Assembly (NCBI GenBank): GCA_902809825.1
Contig: LR778114.1
Span: 1,240,001-1,304,000 of the forward strand
Source of the DNA: Candidatus Hydrogenisulfobacillus filiaventi
GTDB lineage: Bacteria > Bacillota > Sulfobacillia > Sulfobacillales > R501
Length of the DNA: 64,000 nt
Reading direction: 5' to 3'
The notes under the pieces are model-generated. The model worked only from the letters and a program-made list of their open reading frames with translations. It was not told the origin of the DNA and searched no databases. Both the position numbers and the translations under genes were made by a program. Of the stretch, positions 62,417 to 64,000 are shown piece by piece (the stretch's first letter is position 1; each line of letters opens with the position of its first letter).

Positions 62417-64000
62417 ACGGGCTCGATAGAGATGGACAGGTCCCCTTCCATCCGCACGACGTTGGCGTAGGTGACACCCCGGCCGCGGGCGAACTCGATG
62501 TCCAGGTGCCCGCTGCCGATCGCCAGCTGACGGAGGTAGATGGAATCCACCCAGGGCGGCAGCTCGGGCCGGCGCACCACGATCCGCCGGCCCTGGGCCT
62601 CGATGCCCAGCAGCAGCCGCAGGAGCATGAAAGGGGTAGCCGCTGCCCAGCTCTGAGGGTCGCATGCCACCGGATAATGCACCGGCCCGCCCCCCTGCCG
62701 GCGGGTGAAGCCGCAGAAAAGTTCCGGCAGCCGGCCTTGGGGGAAGAACTGCGCCGCCTCGTAGAGCGAACGGGCCAGGGTCATCAGCAACCCGCCCTCC
62801 CCCAGCGTCTTCAGCCCCCAGGCCACGATGGCGTTGTCGTGGGGCCAGACCGACCCGTTGTGGTAGCTAAGCGGGTTGTAGTAGGGGGCGGTCTCCGCCA
62901 GGGTGCGGATGCCCCAGCCGGAGAACATGGGGGTACGGAAGAGGGAGCGCGCGACCTGCCGAGCGGCCGGCCGGGGCAGGATGCCCGTAAATAGCAGGTG
63001 ACCCGGGTTGGAGGACTCCACCCACAGCGGCCGCTTATGGCCGTCCAAGGCCAAGGCCACCCGCCCCTGCACCGGATCCCAGAACCGGCTCAGGAACACC
63101 TCCCGCAGACGGTCCGCCTGCCGGCGCAGCTGCTCCGCTTCCTCCGGCTCCCCCAGGGCGGTCAGCATCACGGCGCCGGCGCGCAAGGCATGGTAGGCGT
63201 AGCCCTGCACCTCCACCAGGGCCACCGGCCCCTCGGGCGGCCGGCCCTCGGCATCCTGGACGGCATCCCAGGAGTCCTTCCAGCCCTGGTTGTCCAGCCC
63301 GCGCGGGGACCGGCGCTGGTATTCCACCAACCCGTCCCCGTCCATGTCCCCGTAGCGCCCGATCCAGTCCAGCGCCCGTTTCAGGGCGGGGGCCAGCTCC
63401 TCCAGCAGGCCCCGGTCGCCGGTGAAATTCCAGGCTTCGTAGAGGCCGATAATCCACCACAACGTGCTGTCGACCGAGCCGTAGTACGGGGTATGCGGCA
63501 CCTCGTTGCACCGGGCCATCTCCCCCCGCCGCAGCTCGTGCAGGATCTTGCCCGGCTCCTCCTCCCGCCAGTGGTTCTCCTCCACTCCCTGATAGCGGGC
63601 CAGGAAGCGCAGGCTGTCAATCAGGATCACCGGGTTCAGGATCAGGGTCTCGATGCCGGTAATGAGGGCATCCCGCCCGAAGGGCGCCACGTACCAGGGG
63701 ATACCTGCCGCAATGATGCGGCCCTGGCCGGGATAGGAGGTGAGCAGGGCCCGCATGTCCATGGTAGCCTGCCGCAGCTGCGCACTGTAGACCCGGTTGT
63801 CGGTCTCGATGCGGGTGCAGGAAGCCTCCCAGTCGCGGTATTCGCGCGCCTGCCGGAAGGCGGCGCGGGCAAAGCCCCGGCTGAGGGCCATCGCCGGGCC
63901 GGGATCCGCTGTTTCCCCCGGTTCGTGCAGCACCGGCAGCACTTCCAGATAGCGGTACTCCTTCACCCCCGGCGGCAGCTCCAGGTGGTAGGACAGGCGC
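62413..64000 (-). CDS. Glycogen-debranching enzyme / amylo-alpha-1,6-glucosidase family, partial
   Basis: The frame is open from the stop at 62413 to the right edge (529 residues), so the N-terminus is missing. The C-terminal (alpha/alpha)6 barrel has GIPWYVAPFGRDALITG, VDSTLWWIIGLYEAW, NQGWKDSWDAV and NPLSYHNGSVWPHDNAIVA, which match the GDE_C type family acting on alpha-1,6 glucan branches. The upstream part seen (ELPPGVKEYRYLEVLP) belongs to the N-terminal domain. It could be a sucrose- or glucosylglycerate-related hydrolase of the same family. Confidence 0.88.
   Translation of the reverse strand, partial: RLSYHLELPPGVKEYRYLEVLPVLHEPGETADPGPAMALSRGFARAAFRQAREYRDWEASCTRIETDNRVYSAQLRQATMDMRALLTSYPGQGRIIAAGIPWYVAPFGRDALITGIETLILNPVILIDSLRFLARYQGVEENHWREEEPGKILHELRRGEMARCNEVPHTPYYGSVDSTLWWIIGLYEAWNFTGDRGLLEELAPALKRALDWIGRYGDMDGDGLVEYQRRSPRGLDNQGWKDSWDAVQDAEGRPPEGPVALVEVQGYAYHALRAGAVMLTALGEPEEAEQLRRQADRLREVFLSRFWDPVQGRVALALDGHKRPLWVESSNPGHLLFTGILPRPAARQVARSLFRTPMFSGWGIRTLAETAPYYNPLSYHNGSVWPHDNAIVAWGLKTLGEGGLLMTLARSLYEAAQFFPQGRLPELFCGFTRRQGGGPVHYPVACDPQSWAAATPFMLLRLLLGIEAQGRRIVVRRPELPPWVDSIYLRQLAIGSGHLDIEFARGRGVTYANVVRMEGDLSISIEPV

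Overview
The window is very GC-rich, densely coding DNA from an endospore-forming member of the Bacillota. Evidence for a spore former: SpoVK, a SpoIIIE/FtsK translocase, TepA and YlzJ, YtrH and YtrI, a PdaB-like deacetylase, a DacF-like carboxypeptidase, a LysM/SleB-type cortex hydrolase and a SleL-like glycosidase. Evidence for Bacillota: MutL carries the endonuclease motif and MutH is not needed, LexA/RecA/RecX are of Gram-positive type, RNase J is present, and the gene order follows one long Bacillus-type block (rnjB-tepA-ylzJ-spoIIIE ... rodZ-pgsA-cinA-recA-ymdB ... mutS-mutL-miaA ... spoVK-ynbB ... lexA). The GC content, together with ThiO-based (oxygen-using) thiazole synthesis, would fit a Sulfobacillus- or Thermaerobacter-like lineage. 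That placement is inference. No rRNA, tRNA, CRISPR array, insertion sequence or prophage was seen.

Layout. 1-3.5 kb: start of an MFS transporter (cut by the window edge), a fructokinase-like sugar kinase, and citrate synthase with a divergent LysR regulator. 3.5-7.4 kb: thiamine operon thiE-thiS-thiG-thiF-thiO behind a TPP riboswitch and intrinsic terminator. 7.4-14.6 kb: TatD nuclease, a lipoprotein, an ECF sigma factor coupled to a membrane-anchored Asp-box protein, SCP2, a DUF885 peptidase and a CPBP membrane protease. 14.6-21.5 kb: lexA, the ynbB-type PLP enzyme, an unusual spoVK-GTPase-small UbiA-like-CxxC protein operon, and thrB-thrC. 21.7-28 kb: cortex hydrolase, miaA-mutL-mutS. 28-34.8 kb: niaR, dedA, a SleL-like glycosidase, pepA, a dipeptidase and ymdB.

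34.8-43.4 kb: recX, recA, a DEAD-box helicase, cinA, a compact FtsH-like protease with a small membrane partner, pgsA and rimO. 43.5-48.9 kb: PdaB-like and DacF-like cell wall enzymes, rodZ, asnS, a LON-domain protein and an HTH-only Lrp-type protein. 48.9-57.2 kb: an unknown 469-residue protein, spoIIIE, uppP, ylzJ, tepA, ytrH-ytrI and RNase J. 57.2-64 kb: an orphan pterin carbinolamine dehydratase, an orphan NarL-type regulator, a small membrane protein, asnB, gabT and a glycogen-debranching enzyme cut by the right edge.

Most genes are on the minus strand in tightly overlapping operons, and GTG or TTG starts are common. Convergent pairs often share stop codons in 4-bp overlaps. The points most worth a second look are the sigma factor/Asp-box protein pair, the SpoVK-GTPase-UbiA-like operon, a thrB frame that lacks its stop, and the absence of rny from its usual place between recA and ymdB. 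No gap longer than 300 bases lacks a gene. The longest (2306-2598, 58870-59160) hold promoter elements or leader hairpins, described below.
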